A stretch of DNA of 7,890 nucleotides from CAZEJK01 sp964512045 (GTDB lineage Bacteria > Acidobacteriota > Thermoanaerobaculia > Thermoanaerobaculales > Sulfomarinibacteraceae). The translations under genes were made by a program, and so were the position numbers. Below the pieces are notes generated by a model, which was given only the letters and a program-made list of their open reading frames with translations, searched no databases and was not told the origin of the DNA. Shown in pieces: positions 1 through 6,383 of this stretch (within the stretch, counting starts at the first letter, position 1; every line of letters begins with the position of its first letter). Location of the stretch: assembly GCA_964512045.1 (NCBI GenBank), contig CAZEJK010000239.1:1-7890 (forward strand), given 5' to 3'.

Positions 1-1247
1 AGCTCGCTCCGGCGGGCATCCTGTGAGGTGCAATCCGTGAGCTTCCCCGGCAGTGCCGGGCCGCTCGTGATCTTCTTGCGAGCAACCTTCTTGATCGAGC
101 GCAGACGTCGCTGCGCGTGCTGGATCGCCATCTCCGCCAGCTGCTCACCGATCTCGTGGTGCTGGTTCAGCCACAAGCTGAAGGAGTCCTTGATCACTCC
201 GGCGACAAAGGTGGCACACTGACGTGAGCCGAGGCGCTCCTTCGTCTGCCCCGAGAACTGTGGATCCTGCATCTTGACCGACAGCACGAAGCTACACCGT
301 TCCCATACGTCCTCGGGCGCCAGGCGAACGTTGCGCGGCAAGAGGTTTCGGAACTCACAGAACTCACGGATCGCCTCCAACAGCCCGCTGCGCAAGCCAT
401 TCTCATGGGTTCCGCCGCCGGTGGTCGGAATCAGATTGACGTAGCTCTCGGTCACGCCCTCGCCACCCTCGGGCAGCCACGTCACTGCCCAGTCAGCGCT
501 CGCCGTCGAACCCTGGAGCGAGCCGGAGAACGGCTCGTCGGGGAGACGGAGCTGATCACCGAGGTTCTCGTCCAGGTAGGCGCGCAGGCCCTGGTCGTAC
601 TGCCATGTCTCCTGCGTCTCTCCAGCCACGTCGGTGAACGACACCTTCAGACCAGGACACAGCACCGCCTTGGCCCGCAGCACGTGCCGTAGCCGCGGCA
701 AGGCAAACCGGATGGAGTCGAAGTATGTGGGGTCCGGCCAGAAGCGAACGGTCGTCCCGGTGTTCCGTTGTCCCACGGTACCCACTTTGCTCAGCCGCTC
801 GAGCACCTCGCCGCCGGCAAAAACCATCCGCCACCTGTGCCCGGCGCGCCTGACCTCGACCTCGAGACGCGCCGACAGCGCGTTGACCACCGAGACGCCC
901 ACCCCGTGCAAGCCACCGGAGAACGTGTAGTCCTTGTCGGAGAACTTGGCGCCGGCGTGCAGGCGGGTCAGTATCAGCTCCACGCCTGGGATCTTCTCCT
1001 CCGGATGTCGGTCCACCGGCATGCCGCGGCCATCGTCCGCGACCTCGAGCGAGCCGTCGGGATGCAACGTCACATCGATCGTGCTCGCGTACCCTGCAAT
1101 CGCCTCATCGACGCTGTTGTCCACCACCTCCTGGGCAAGATGGTTCGGACGGCTGGTGTCGGTGTACATACCGGGACGACGACGCACGGGCTCGAGGCCG
1201 GTCAGCACCTCGATCGACTCTGCGGTGTACGTGCTCCTGCTCCCCAC
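1..1247 (-). CDS. parE: DNA topoisomerase IV subunit B, N-terminal part (runs off left edge)
   Basis: This encodes the ATPase and transducer half of the type IIA topoisomerase that decatenates daughter chromosomes with ParC. Reading leftward from a GTG at 1247, one open frame continues to the window edge (415 residues, no stop), so the gene is partial only because of the window. The GHKL ATPase motifs are present: E40 and N44 in EVVDNSVDEA, DDGRGMP at 71-77, and GGLHGVGVS at 111-119. The N-terminal block LTGLEPVRRRPGMYTDT (15-31) and the order of blocks match ParE rather than GyrB. The visible end, LPGKLTDCTSQD, lies just before where the TOPRIM EGDSAGG motif should follow. The start is supported by AAGGGAG four bases upstream; the protein begins MGSRSTYTAESIEVL. 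The lipoprotein gene upstream lies on the same strand but is separated by a strong hairpin, so parE probably has its own promoter, which I could not place. Confidence 0.96.
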   Translation of the reverse strand, partial: MGSRSTYTAESIEVLTGLEPVRRRPGMYTDTSRPNHLAQEVVDNSVDEAIAGYASTIDVTLHPDGSLEVADDGRGMPVDRHPEEKIPGVELILTRLHAGAKFSDKDYTFSGGLHGVGVSVVNALSARLEVEVRRAGHRWRMVFAGGEVLERLSKVGTVGQRNTGTTVRFWPDPTYFDSIRFALPRLRHVLRAKAVLCPGLKVSFTDVAGETQETWQYDQGLRAYLDENLGDQLRLPDEPFSGSLQGSTASADWAVTWLPEGGEGVTESYVNLIPTTGGGTHENGLRSGLLEAIREFCEFRNLLPRNVRLAPEDVWERCSFVLSVKMQDPQFSGQTKERLGSRQCATFVAGVIKDSFSLWLNQHHEIGEQLAEMAIQHAQRRLRSIKKVARKKITSGPALPGKLTDCTSQDARRSE

Positions 1248-1348
1248 ATCACTCCCTTCGGCCCGTGGTGCGGTCAGACCCACGGTTCATCAACGGTATC
1301 GGGCTGCATGATGGCACGGAACACGCTCCGGATGGACCGTGCACACAG

Positions 1349-1376
1349 CTCGGCGGGCGCCCGAGCGCCCGCCGAG
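1349..1376 (-). terminator. GC-rich hairpin after the lipoprotein gene
   Basis: An 11-bp perfect stem (CTCGGCGGGCG paired with CGCCCGCCGAG) encloses a 6-base loop at 1360-1365. It lies 32 bases beyond the lipoprotein stop codon and about 100 bases before parE. No run of T follows on the minus strand, so it is not a textbook intrinsic terminator. It may act with Rho or protect the 3' end of the mRNA. The rest of the 1248-1408 gap holds only weak short inverted repeats (for example GCACGG/CCGTGC at 1314-1342) and no convincing promoter. Confidence 0.65.
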
Positions 1377-1408
1377 TATGACTCACGAGATCAACACCCC
1401 GGTCTCGA

Positions 1409-2578
1409 TCAGTTGCGCAGCTTCCGCATCTCCTCGAGGATCTCGCGCTTGCGCTCCTCGATGTACCGTCCGTAGTTGCGCACCTGACCATCGCGGATGA
1501 TGTACATGATCGGGTTATGGCGAACGTCACCGTAGTCGTCGAACACGATTGGCCCGGTGACGCCGGGGTACTCACCCACACTGAACTGCATCGCCTTGCG
1601 CACCTCGAGATCGTCGAGCCGCTTGGTGTTCCTCATGACGTGCAGAGCCACGCGCATGGCGTCGTACGCGTGCGCTGCGTAAATGTCGGGATCGCGGCCG
1701 TACTCCGCCCGGAACCCGTCGACGAAGCTGCGCACGATCTCGCGATCGTCCTCGAGGTCGAACGCGGGTTGGGGAAAGAACACTCCTTCCAGCAGCTCTG
1801 CATGCTCGTCGATCAACTCACCCGAGTAGAACGCGGAGGTCAGACAGATCGTGCCGGCGAAGTTCTGCTCGCTCAGAAACTCCACGACCTCGAGCGTGTT
1901 CTCGGCGTAGTCGATGACATACACCGACTCCGGACTATGCGCCGCGAGCAGGTCCGCAGCCTGCTCCGGCCAGTCGTCATCGGTCAGCAAAACCCGCCCG
2001 ACGACCTCGTTCTGGAGGTTCTGCTCGTAGCGCTGACGGAACTCCGGCTCGATTCCGCGCGAGTGCTCGGAGTCTCCCGAGAAGATCAGCACCGACTTGG
2101 CCGCCTGATCCTCGGACAGAAACCGTCCCGCCCGCTCGCCCTCGAGCTCGTCGGAGGCAAACACTCGGAAGAAGTAGCGACTATCTCGAGTCAGGCTCGG
2201 CGCCGAAGCCGAAGGCGACAGACACACGACCCGAAGCTGCTCCAGAGCAGGGATCAGCTGGCGGGCCTCACCGCTCGTGATACCGGCAACGACGAGCAGC
2301 GCGCCCTCGTCCACAAGCCGACGGTACTCAGCCACCGCGGTGTCCGGATCCGTCCCGGAGTCACCCCAAACGAGGGTCAGACCACCGGGCAGATCACCGG
2401 CCTCGTCGGCGTCCTCCAGAGCCAGATCGATTCCCTTGCGCATCGACTCGCCGTAGCTCTGTGCAGCGCCGCTGGACGCAAGCAGCACACCGATGGTGGC
2501 GTCTCCTCCACAGCCAGTCAGGCCCAGCCCAAAGATGGCAACCACCACCACCAACCTCGTCGAGCGTTGCCAGCTCAT
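1409..2578 (-). CDS. LivJ-like (type 1 periplasmic-binding fold) substrate-binding lipoprotein
   Basis: This is a 389-residue predicted lipoprotein of the branched-chain amino acid/amide substrate-binding family (LivJ/LivK/AmiC fold). The signal peptide has a basic start (R5, R8), a hydrophobic run at 9-20 and the lipobox LTGC with the lipidated Cys at 23. The mature part opens with TIGVLLASSG (28-37), the usual first strand and ligand loop. It carries SPSASAPSLT at 121-130, matching the ligand-binding serine/threonine loop of the family. The C-terminal tail (about 370-389) is a charged helix. I chose the ATG at 2578 because GGAGGTG lies five bases upstream and the signal peptide follows directly; a longer frame from 2668 adds 30 residues that do not look like a signal peptide. 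No permease or ATPase gene is adjacent, so this is either an orphan receptor using a distant transporter or a sensory protein. The ligand cannot be read from the sequence. Confidence 0.88.
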   Translation of the reverse strand: MSWQRSTRLVVVVAIFGLGLTGCGGDATIGVLLASSGAAQSYGESMRKGIDLALEDADEAGDLPGGLTLVWGDSGTDPDTAVAEYRRLVDEGALLVVAGITSGEARQLIPALEQLRVVCLSPSASAPSLTRDSRYFFRVFASDELEGERAGRFLSEDQAAKSVLIFSGDSEHSRGIEPEFRQRYEQNLQNEVVGRVLLTDDDWPEQAADLLAAHSPESVYVIDYAENTLEVVEFLSEQNFAGTICLTSAFYSGELIDEHAELLEGVFFPQPAFDLEDDREIVRSFVDGFRAEYGRDPDIYAAHAYDAMRVALHVMRNTKRLDDLEVRKAMQFSVGEYPGVTGPIVFDDYGDVRHNPIMYIIRDGQVRNYGRYIEERKREILEEMRKLRN

Positions 2579-2603
2579 CGCAGCACCTCCATCGTCGAGA
2601 CAT

Positions 2604-2609
2604 ACTGTA
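2604..2609 (-). promoter_or_regulatory. Candidate -10 box for the lipoprotein gene
   Basis: On the minus strand the hexamer TACAGT, preceded by GTGG, lies about 25 bases before the ATG at 2578. This would give a short leader containing the GGAGGTG ribosome site. No good -35 box is visible at 16-18 bp. It mirrors a similar hexamer facing the other way in the same divergent gap. Confidence 0.35.
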
Positions 2610-2696
2610 CCACTTCGACTCCATCCAGCCCAGATTCCGCAGCGATCAAACCCAGCCCGGGCTCTCACATCACCGGCGAAATCTGGCAGTCAGCGG

Positions 2697-2702
2697 TACA
2701 AT
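2697..2702 (+). promoter_or_regulatory. Candidate -10 box for the M29-led operon
   Basis: TACAAT, preceded by GCGG, lies 28 bases before the ATG at 2731 and would place transcription start near 2709. The -35 region is poor. The context (GGTACA then A or G then T) closely matches the minus-strand candidate 90 bp away, which suggests divergent promoters of similar type in this 152-bp gap. Confidence 0.4.
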
Positions 2703-2730
2703 GCCGACCAGCGTCAGAACGGAGGCCCGG

Positions 2731-3885
2731 ATGGAAGCGCTTTCTGCCCCTGAGCTCACCACGTTGATCGACCGAGTGTTCGCACCACGCGCGGACGATC
2801 TCGACATAGCGGTTCTCATCGACCTTCCAGATCGGCACCTGGCCGACCACGCCCGCTGGCGCCAGCGCCGTGAGATGGCATGGGACTGGGCGCAGAAGCT
2901 GCAAGCGGCGTCCGACGAGCTGGGCCGAGACACCCGATGCTTCCTGTATCGAAACGCCCGCACCAATAACGCCGATCTGCCAGGCGAGGGTGCATGCGAG
3001 CACGACGGGGGTGATCTTCCGAGCCGGGCGGACGATCTCGATCCAGCTGCGCTCGTTCCCTGGAGCACGGTTTTCTCCCGTCACTCCATCCTCGTGGTTC
3101 CGACCGAGCTATCGGCAACCGCACCGATGAAGCTCGCCGCGCGCTCCACCGGGATCCGCGCGGCAACCATGCCCGGCTTCTCCCCGGAGATGATCCCCGC
3201 CCTCCGGCTCGATTACACCGAGATCGACCGTCGCTGTCGCGCACTGAAGGCGATCCTCGATGAGGCCCACACCGCCGCCATCGGCTTCCGGACCGACGAT
3301 GGATCGAGCTACACCCTCCGTCTCGACCTGAGACACCGGTCGGCGCACGCTTCCGGCGGGCTCGTCCGCGAACCGGGGACGGCCGGCAACCTGCCGTCGG
3401 GAGAGACCTACATCGTGCCGTACGAGGGTGAGATCGAGGACGACCCAAGCCGTTCCGAGGGTCTCCTCCCCGTGGACATGGACGGCGAGGTGGTCGTCTA
3501 CCGGATCGAGCGCAACACCGCGGTGGCCACCGAAAGCTCCGGCCCCACCTCGACCCGAGAGCACGAGCGGCTCATCGCCGAGCCCGCCTACGGCAACATG
3601 GCCGAGCTCGGTCTCGGTCTCCTGGCGGACTTCGGCGTCGAGCCCGTGGGCGAGGTGCTGCTGGATGAGAAGCTGGCGCCGCACATCGCCTTCGGCCGCA
3701 GCGACCACTTCGGCGGCCAGGTGGGCGCGGAGCAGTTCACATCGCCGGAGGCCGTTGTCCACATCGACCGGGTCTACCAGCCGCGCTTGCAGCCACGCGT
3801 TGAGGTGGCCCGCCTGGATCTGTTGATGCCCGATGGACGGGAGCTGGCCGTAGTTCGCGACGGGCGGTACGTCATCCAGCTGTGA
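2731..3885 (+). CDS. M29-type (AmpS/AmpT-like) aminopeptidase family metalloprotein
   Basis: This is a 384-residue protein resembling M29 metallo-aminopeptidases (COG2309; known members are about 400-415 residues). The N-terminal half is less conserved. The C-terminal half carries the family metal-ligand series at the right spacing: E225 in NLPSGE, E292 in NMAELGLG, H318 in APHIAFG, and H344 with D346 in VVHIDRV. Known M29 enzymes bind two metal ions with E, E, H, H, D spaced about 66, 29, 31 and 2 apart; here the spacings are 67, 26, 26 and 2. The tyrosine expected seven residues after the first His (HxAxGxxY) appears to be D325, so peptidase activity is uncertain. No signal peptide is visible, so it is probably cytoplasmic. 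The ATG at 2731 has GGAGG five bases upstream; the in-frame ATG at 2701 lacks a comparable site and overlaps the promoter. It is the first gene of the operon, with the next start 7 bases after its stop. Confidence 0.85.
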   Translation: MEALSAPELTTLIDRVFAPRADDLDIAVLIDLPDRHLADHARWRQRREMAWDWAQKLQAASDELGRDTRCFLYRNARTNNADLPGEGACEHDGGDLPSRADDLDPAALVPWSTVFSRHSILVVPTELSATAPMKLAARSTGIRAATMPGFSPEMIPALRLDYTEIDRRCRALKAILDEAHTAAIGFRTDDGSSYTLRLDLRHRSAHASGGLVREPGTAGNLPSGETYIVPYEGEIEDDPSRSEGLLPVDMDGEVVVYRIERNTAVATESSGPTSTREHERLIAEPAYGNMAELGLGLLADFGVEPVGEVLLDEKLAPHIAFGRSDHFGGQVGAEQFTSPEAVVHIDRVYQPRLQPRVEVARLDLLMPDGRELAVVRDGRYVIQL

Positions 3886-3892
3886 GGCAACC

Positions 3893-4744
3893 TTGACGCA
3901 CCAGGCTCAACGGTGTCCTCACTGCGGCCTCAATCAGTGGCGCGCCCCGGACGGGATCTGCAAGCGGTGCGAGCGCTACCTGGACGATGCTCCCGAACCC
4001 TCACCGGCAGCCTCGGAGACTGCAACCGCCGGCATGAAGCGATACGCTCGTCTCGCGGTCCTCGGCGCTGCCGTTGTCGCCGTCGCTGTGGTGCTGTCGC
4101 TGCTGTTGCCTCGCTGGCTCGATCTCCGCGGATCGCCAGTGAGCAGCTGGAACGACGAGCTCTCGCTCACCACGATCGAGTTTCCCGCGGGCTGGCAACA
4201 CATGCGCCTCGATCGGGGCGATCTGCCGTACCTGTTCCCGCCCACCGAGCACAATCTGCAGTCGATCCGCGGGAGCTTCGCCTACCCGCGCGGCGAGGTG
4301 CTGAACCTCGTGCTCTGCTGGCGGATGGTCAGCCTCGGAGCAACGGCGGGACCGACCCGCTCCTACACCAGTGAGGAGCGGGCAGCCGAGGCCCACCGCG
4401 CCATCGCGGCTCATCTCGAGCAGCTCGGCGCGTCGTACACACCGTTGGGCGCAGCCGACAACCCGACGGCCCGGATCAGCGGTGACATGGTCCCCATGAC
4501 GGAGGGGATCTGGCTCAACGACCGGACGCCGCGGATGTTTCGCATTGACGGAAAGATCGAGCACTACCCGGCACGCTTCGCGGGCTTCACCTCGCGCCCT
4601 CTCCACCTCGTGCAGCTCCAGTTCATGTGGAGCAACCGCAGCTACACTGTGGACGTGCTCATGCCCGCTTCGCAGTACGCTCAGGTCTGGCCCGAGGCGA
4701 TGTCGCTGATCAACTCCGCCGAGCTGCGCAAGGTCAGCTTGTGA
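3893..4744 (+). CDS. Zinc-ribbon, single-pass membrane protein of unknown function
   Basis: This is a 283-residue protein I do not recognise as a named family. The N-terminus has a CxxC-x11-CxxC zinc ribbon (C8, C11, C23, C26), then an Ala/Pro/Glu-rich linker (about 32-47). A basic patch (K49, R50, R53) precedes one transmembrane segment (about 54-72). About 210 residues follow, probably outside the cytoplasmic membrane given the positive-inside rule. That outer part is mixed alpha/beta with many aromatic residues and no recognisable catalytic motif. Translation starts at TTG (3893) with TGAGG five bases upstream; this site overlaps the stop codon of the preceding gene, and an ATG start would fall far into the protein and lose the ribbon. 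The layout suggests coupled translation with the metalloprotein upstream. The arrangement (cytoplasmic ribbon, membrane anchor, outer domain) could suit a sensor or a scaffold; this is inference. Confidence 0.85.
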   Translation: MTHQAQRCPHCGLNQWRAPDGICKRCERYLDDAPEPSPAASETATAGMKRYARLAVLGAAVVAVAVVLSLLLPRWLDLRGSPVSSWNDELSLTTIEFPAGWQHMRLDRGDLPYLFPPTEHNLQSIRGSFAYPRGEVLNLVLCWRMVSLGATAGPTRSYTSEERAAEAHRAIAAHLEQLGASYTPLGAADNPTARISGDMVPMTEGIWLNDRTPRMFRIDGKIEHYPARFAGFTSRPLHLVQLQFMWSNRSYTVDVLMPASQYAQVWPEAMSLINSAELRKVSL

Positions 4745-5592
4745 TCCCGGCCACGCACTGCTCGGAGTGGATCGGACAACCACATGATGCGCCCGCCCGT
4801 CGGGTCGTCTCGCTGGTCCCAAGCCTGACCGACGCCGTCTGCAGGCTCGGAGCGGGCTCTCAGCTGGTGGGCCGAACCGAGTACTGTGTGCACCCTGCAG
4901 GCGAGCTCGAGTCGGTTCCGACAGTCGGCGGCACCAAGAACAGCGACGTGGGGGAGATCCTTGGCCTCCGGCCGGACGTGGTGCTCGCGTCCAGGGAGGA
5001 GAACGTCCAGCGGAGGATCATGGCGCTCGCCGACGAGGTCCCAGTCTGGCTCGCCGACCCGAGCGGACCCGAGGATAGCGTTCCTCTCTGGCACGCTCTG
5101 GGCGCCGTCGTTGGCCGTGCGACCCTCGCACGCCAGCTCGCTACGGAGGTCGAGACAGCCCTCGCCGAGACCGCTTCGAACGCAGCCCCGGTGGGACACC
5201 GCTACTACATCTGGAAGGACCCCTGGATGGCAGCCGGACCGGACACCTATATCTCGCGGCTGTTGGCTCACGTGGGCCTGATGACGGTGGTCCCGAGTCT
5301 TCAGCGGCGGTACCCGGCGGTCGGTGACGACCCGTTGGCAGATAGCTGCCTCCACCTTCTGTCCACGGAGCCGTACGAGTTCACGTTACCCGACGATCTC
5401 AAACCCCACGCAGCCGAGCTGACGAGCTCGATCGCGTGGCGTCTCGAGCACGGTGCACTGGCCGTAATGGTGGACGGACGACGCCTCAGCTGGTACCCAT
5501 CATGCACCGCAGAGGGCCTGCGTTACGCCGCAAAGCTGGCCGCAGCCGCCCGCGGCGACGGATCGTGGCCCGATGTCGAGCCACCCGGTTGA
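4741..5592 (+). CDS. BtuF-like helical-backbone metal/corrinoid receptor lacking a signal peptide
   Basis: This is a 283-residue protein of the helical-backbone metal receptor superfamily (COG0614; BtuF-type binding proteins for cobalamin, siderophore or haem uptake). The first lobe begins RRVVSLVPSLTDAVCRLGAG (20-39), followed by LVGRTEYCVHP (42-52), VGGTKNSDVGEILGLRPDVV (62-81) and a linking helix at about 112-145. The second lobe has WKDPWMAAGPDTYISRLL, as in BtuF relatives. There is no signal peptide or lipobox, so the protein as called would stay in the cytoplasm, unlike BtuF. The GTG start at 4741 shares four bases (GTGA) with the stop of the zinc-ribbon gene, typical of translational coupling. 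Extending upstream only reads through that gene in another frame and adds no signal sequence. No BtuCD transporter genes are present. Possible roles are cobalamin or metal handling in the cytoplasm, or binding near the inner face of the upstream membrane protein; neither is shown. Confidence 0.88.
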   Translation: MIPATHCSEWIGQPHDAPARRVVSLVPSLTDAVCRLGAGSQLVGRTEYCVHPAGELESVPTVGGTKNSDVGEILGLRPDVVLASREENVQRRIMALADEVPVWLADPSGPEDSVPLWHALGAVVGRATLARQLATEVETALAETASNAAPVGHRYYIWKDPWMAAGPDTYISRLLAHVGLMTVVPSLQRRYPAVGDDPLADSCLHLLSTEPYEFTLPDDLKPHAAELTSSIAWRLEHGALAVMVDGRRLSWYPSCTAEGLRYAAKLAAAARGDGSWPDVEPPG

Positions 5593-5600
5593 CCGCTGCC

Positions 5601-5617
5601 CGAGCCCTTAGGGCTCG
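5601..5617 (+). terminator. Short palindrome after the three-gene operon
   Basis: CGAGCCCT and AGGGCTCG form an 8-base inverted repeat around one central T, starting 8 bases after the receptor gene's stop. No T-run follows. Its right arm (5610-5617) is also the first part of long hairpin element A, so the two folds exclude each other. Confidence 0.55.
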
Positions 5618-5791
5618 CGCAGAAGTAACTTCGGCGTATTCGCGCTCAACTGTGCCACAGATTTGGTTCGCCCGATCGAACGAAACCGCAGGCGTAGCCT
5701 TGCCTACGTTGAGGATTTCGTGAGTGAGGGCGGGCCGAAGATGCGGTGCAGGTGAGATGCGAGACCTTGGAGTTATCTCTGCGCGAGCCCT
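5610..5791 (+). repeat. Long imperfect palindrome, element A (structured repeat, candidate RNA)
   Basis: The whole convergent gap folds on itself. Positions 5610-5623 pair perfectly with 5778-5791, and pairing continues inward (5625-5673 with 5728-5776, then 5681-5685 with 5716-5720) to a terminal stem at 5693-5697/5704-5708 with a 6-base loop. By hand I count about 57 Watson-Crick pairs and 11 G-U pairs on the plus strand. Among transition-type differences between the arms, 11 give G-U on the plus strand and 2 give A-C, which points to the plus strand as the folded RNA. The core aligns with the reverse complement of element B. No coding potential, tRNA fold or known riboswitch motif is seen. 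It could be an ERIC/MITE-like dispersed repeat or a 3'-UTR RNA. Confidence 0.75.
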
Positions 5792-5808
5792 TACCGTTGA
5801 GGGCGCGC
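5781..5808 (-). terminator. Hairpin after the cytochrome gene
   Basis: GCGC and GCCCT (5781-5784, 5787-5791) pair with AGGGC and GCGC (5800-5808), leaving a 2-base bulge and an 8-base loop. The hairpin begins 5 bases beyond the cytochrome stop codon on the minus strand and overlaps the outer end of element A. There is no T-run, so termination is inferred from position and stem strength. Confidence 0.5.
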
Positions 5809-5813
5809 ACCGA

Positions 5814-6347
5814 TCAGGAAGAGAGCTCGGGCATCTCCGACCCCGGCGGCTCGGCGAGCACCGGCAACGGAACCTCGTTGCTCACTGCGGGAACCGTCTG
5901 CAGATATGTGTAGATCGCCTCGAGGTCGTCGTCTCGGAGGTGTTGATAGACCTGCCATGGCATCGCCGGCAGGATTTGACGTCCGACCCCCATGTGCTCG
6001 CCGGTCTTCAGCGTTGCGACGAACGCCTCCTGGCTCCAGGTTCCGATACCGCTCGCCTCATCGGAGGTCAGATTCGACGCGAACGCCACCCCGTACGGCC
6101 CCGCCCAAGCAGTACCCGTCGTGGCGGCGAACCAGCCATCGATCGACAGCTCCGGCACCTCGGGCACCACGGCGTCGGCCGGATGGCCGGACAGCATCGG
6201 TCCACCTTCCGGTGAGTGACACTGGGCACAACCGGTGACCTGAACCAGGTACGCACCCCGTTGTACCGCATCCACGTCTCCCGGGTCGGGGGTGCTGCAC
6301 GCCACGACACACAGGGCGAGCACGGCGAAGAAAAGAAGCACTCTCAT
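5814..6347 (-). CDS. Small c-type cytochrome lipoprotein
   Basis: This is a 177-residue monohaem cytochrome c predicted to be anchored by lipid outside the cytoplasm. The signal peptide is hydrophobic (3-16) and ends in VVAC, with Cys17 the likely lipidated residue. The haem site is CAQCH at 40-44, and the distal axial ligand is probably M129 in ILPAMPWQVY. It is followed by a DDDLEAIYTYLQTVP helix typical of class I cytochromes that pair with dehydrogenases or oxidases. The span between haem site and Met is longer than in the smallest cytochromes and includes GVAFASNLTSDEASGIGTW, as in subunits of alcohol/aldehyde dehydrogenase-type cytochromes. The ATG at 6347 has GGGAGGAG upstream. No dehydrogenase partner lies beside it. 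It is convergent with the three-gene operon and divergent from hpd, and is bracketed by the two long palindromes. Confidence 0.92.
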   Translation of the reverse strand: MRVLLFFAVLALCVVACSTPDPGDVDAVQRGAYLVQVTGCAQCHSPEGGPMLSGHPADAVVPEVPELSIDGWFAATTGTAWAGPYGVAFASNLTSDEASGIGTWSQEAFVATLKTGEHMGVGRQILPAMPWQVYQHLRDDDLEAIYTYLQTVPAVSNEVPLPVLAEPPGSEMPELSS

Positions 6348-6371
6348 GAGACTCCTCCCTGAGCTGCCCCC

Positions 6372-6377
6372 ATCTTA
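6372..6377 (-). promoter_or_regulatory. Weak candidate -10 box for the cytochrome gene
   Basis: TAAGAT on the minus strand lies about 25 bases before the ATG at 6347, just outside element B. If used, the -35 region would fall inside the outer arm of element B. No -35 consensus is apparent, so this is only a candidate. Confidence 0.25.
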
Positions 6378-6383
6378 CATGAA

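Noticed and set aside
768..1475. Open frame on the plus strand opposite parE
   Set aside because: The minus-strand frame translates to clear ParE motifs over the same bases, so the plus frame is a shadow.
2579..2668. Longer start at 2668 for the lipoprotein
   Set aside because: The added 30 residues would push the signal peptide and lipobox far from the N-terminus, and they remove the use of the strong GGAGGTG site.
2701..2730. Earlier ATG start at 2701 for the M29-family gene
   Set aside because: That ATG overlaps the candidate -10 box and lacks a good ribosome site, whereas the ATG at 2731 has GGAGG at ideal spacing.
1517..2767. Long open frame on the plus strand opposite the lipoprotein gene
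   Set aside because: It is an antisense frame produced by GC-rich codon bias. The minus-strand frame has a signal peptide, lipobox, good ribosome site and family motifs; the plus frame has none.
4001..4822. Minus-strand open frame across the zinc-ribbon gene
   Set aside because: It has no recognisable domain or ribosome site and overlaps the junction of two genes coupled by a GTGA overlap.
5665..5687. tRNA T-arm-like GGTTCG...CGAAC stretch
   Set aside because: There is no matching acceptor, D or anticodon arm at tRNA spacing; the segment is part of the long hairpin.
5651..5760. Cobalamin riboswitch in the gap next to the BtuF-like gene
   Set aside because: The conserved B12-box sequence is not present, and the element lies downstream of the receptor gene rather than upstream.
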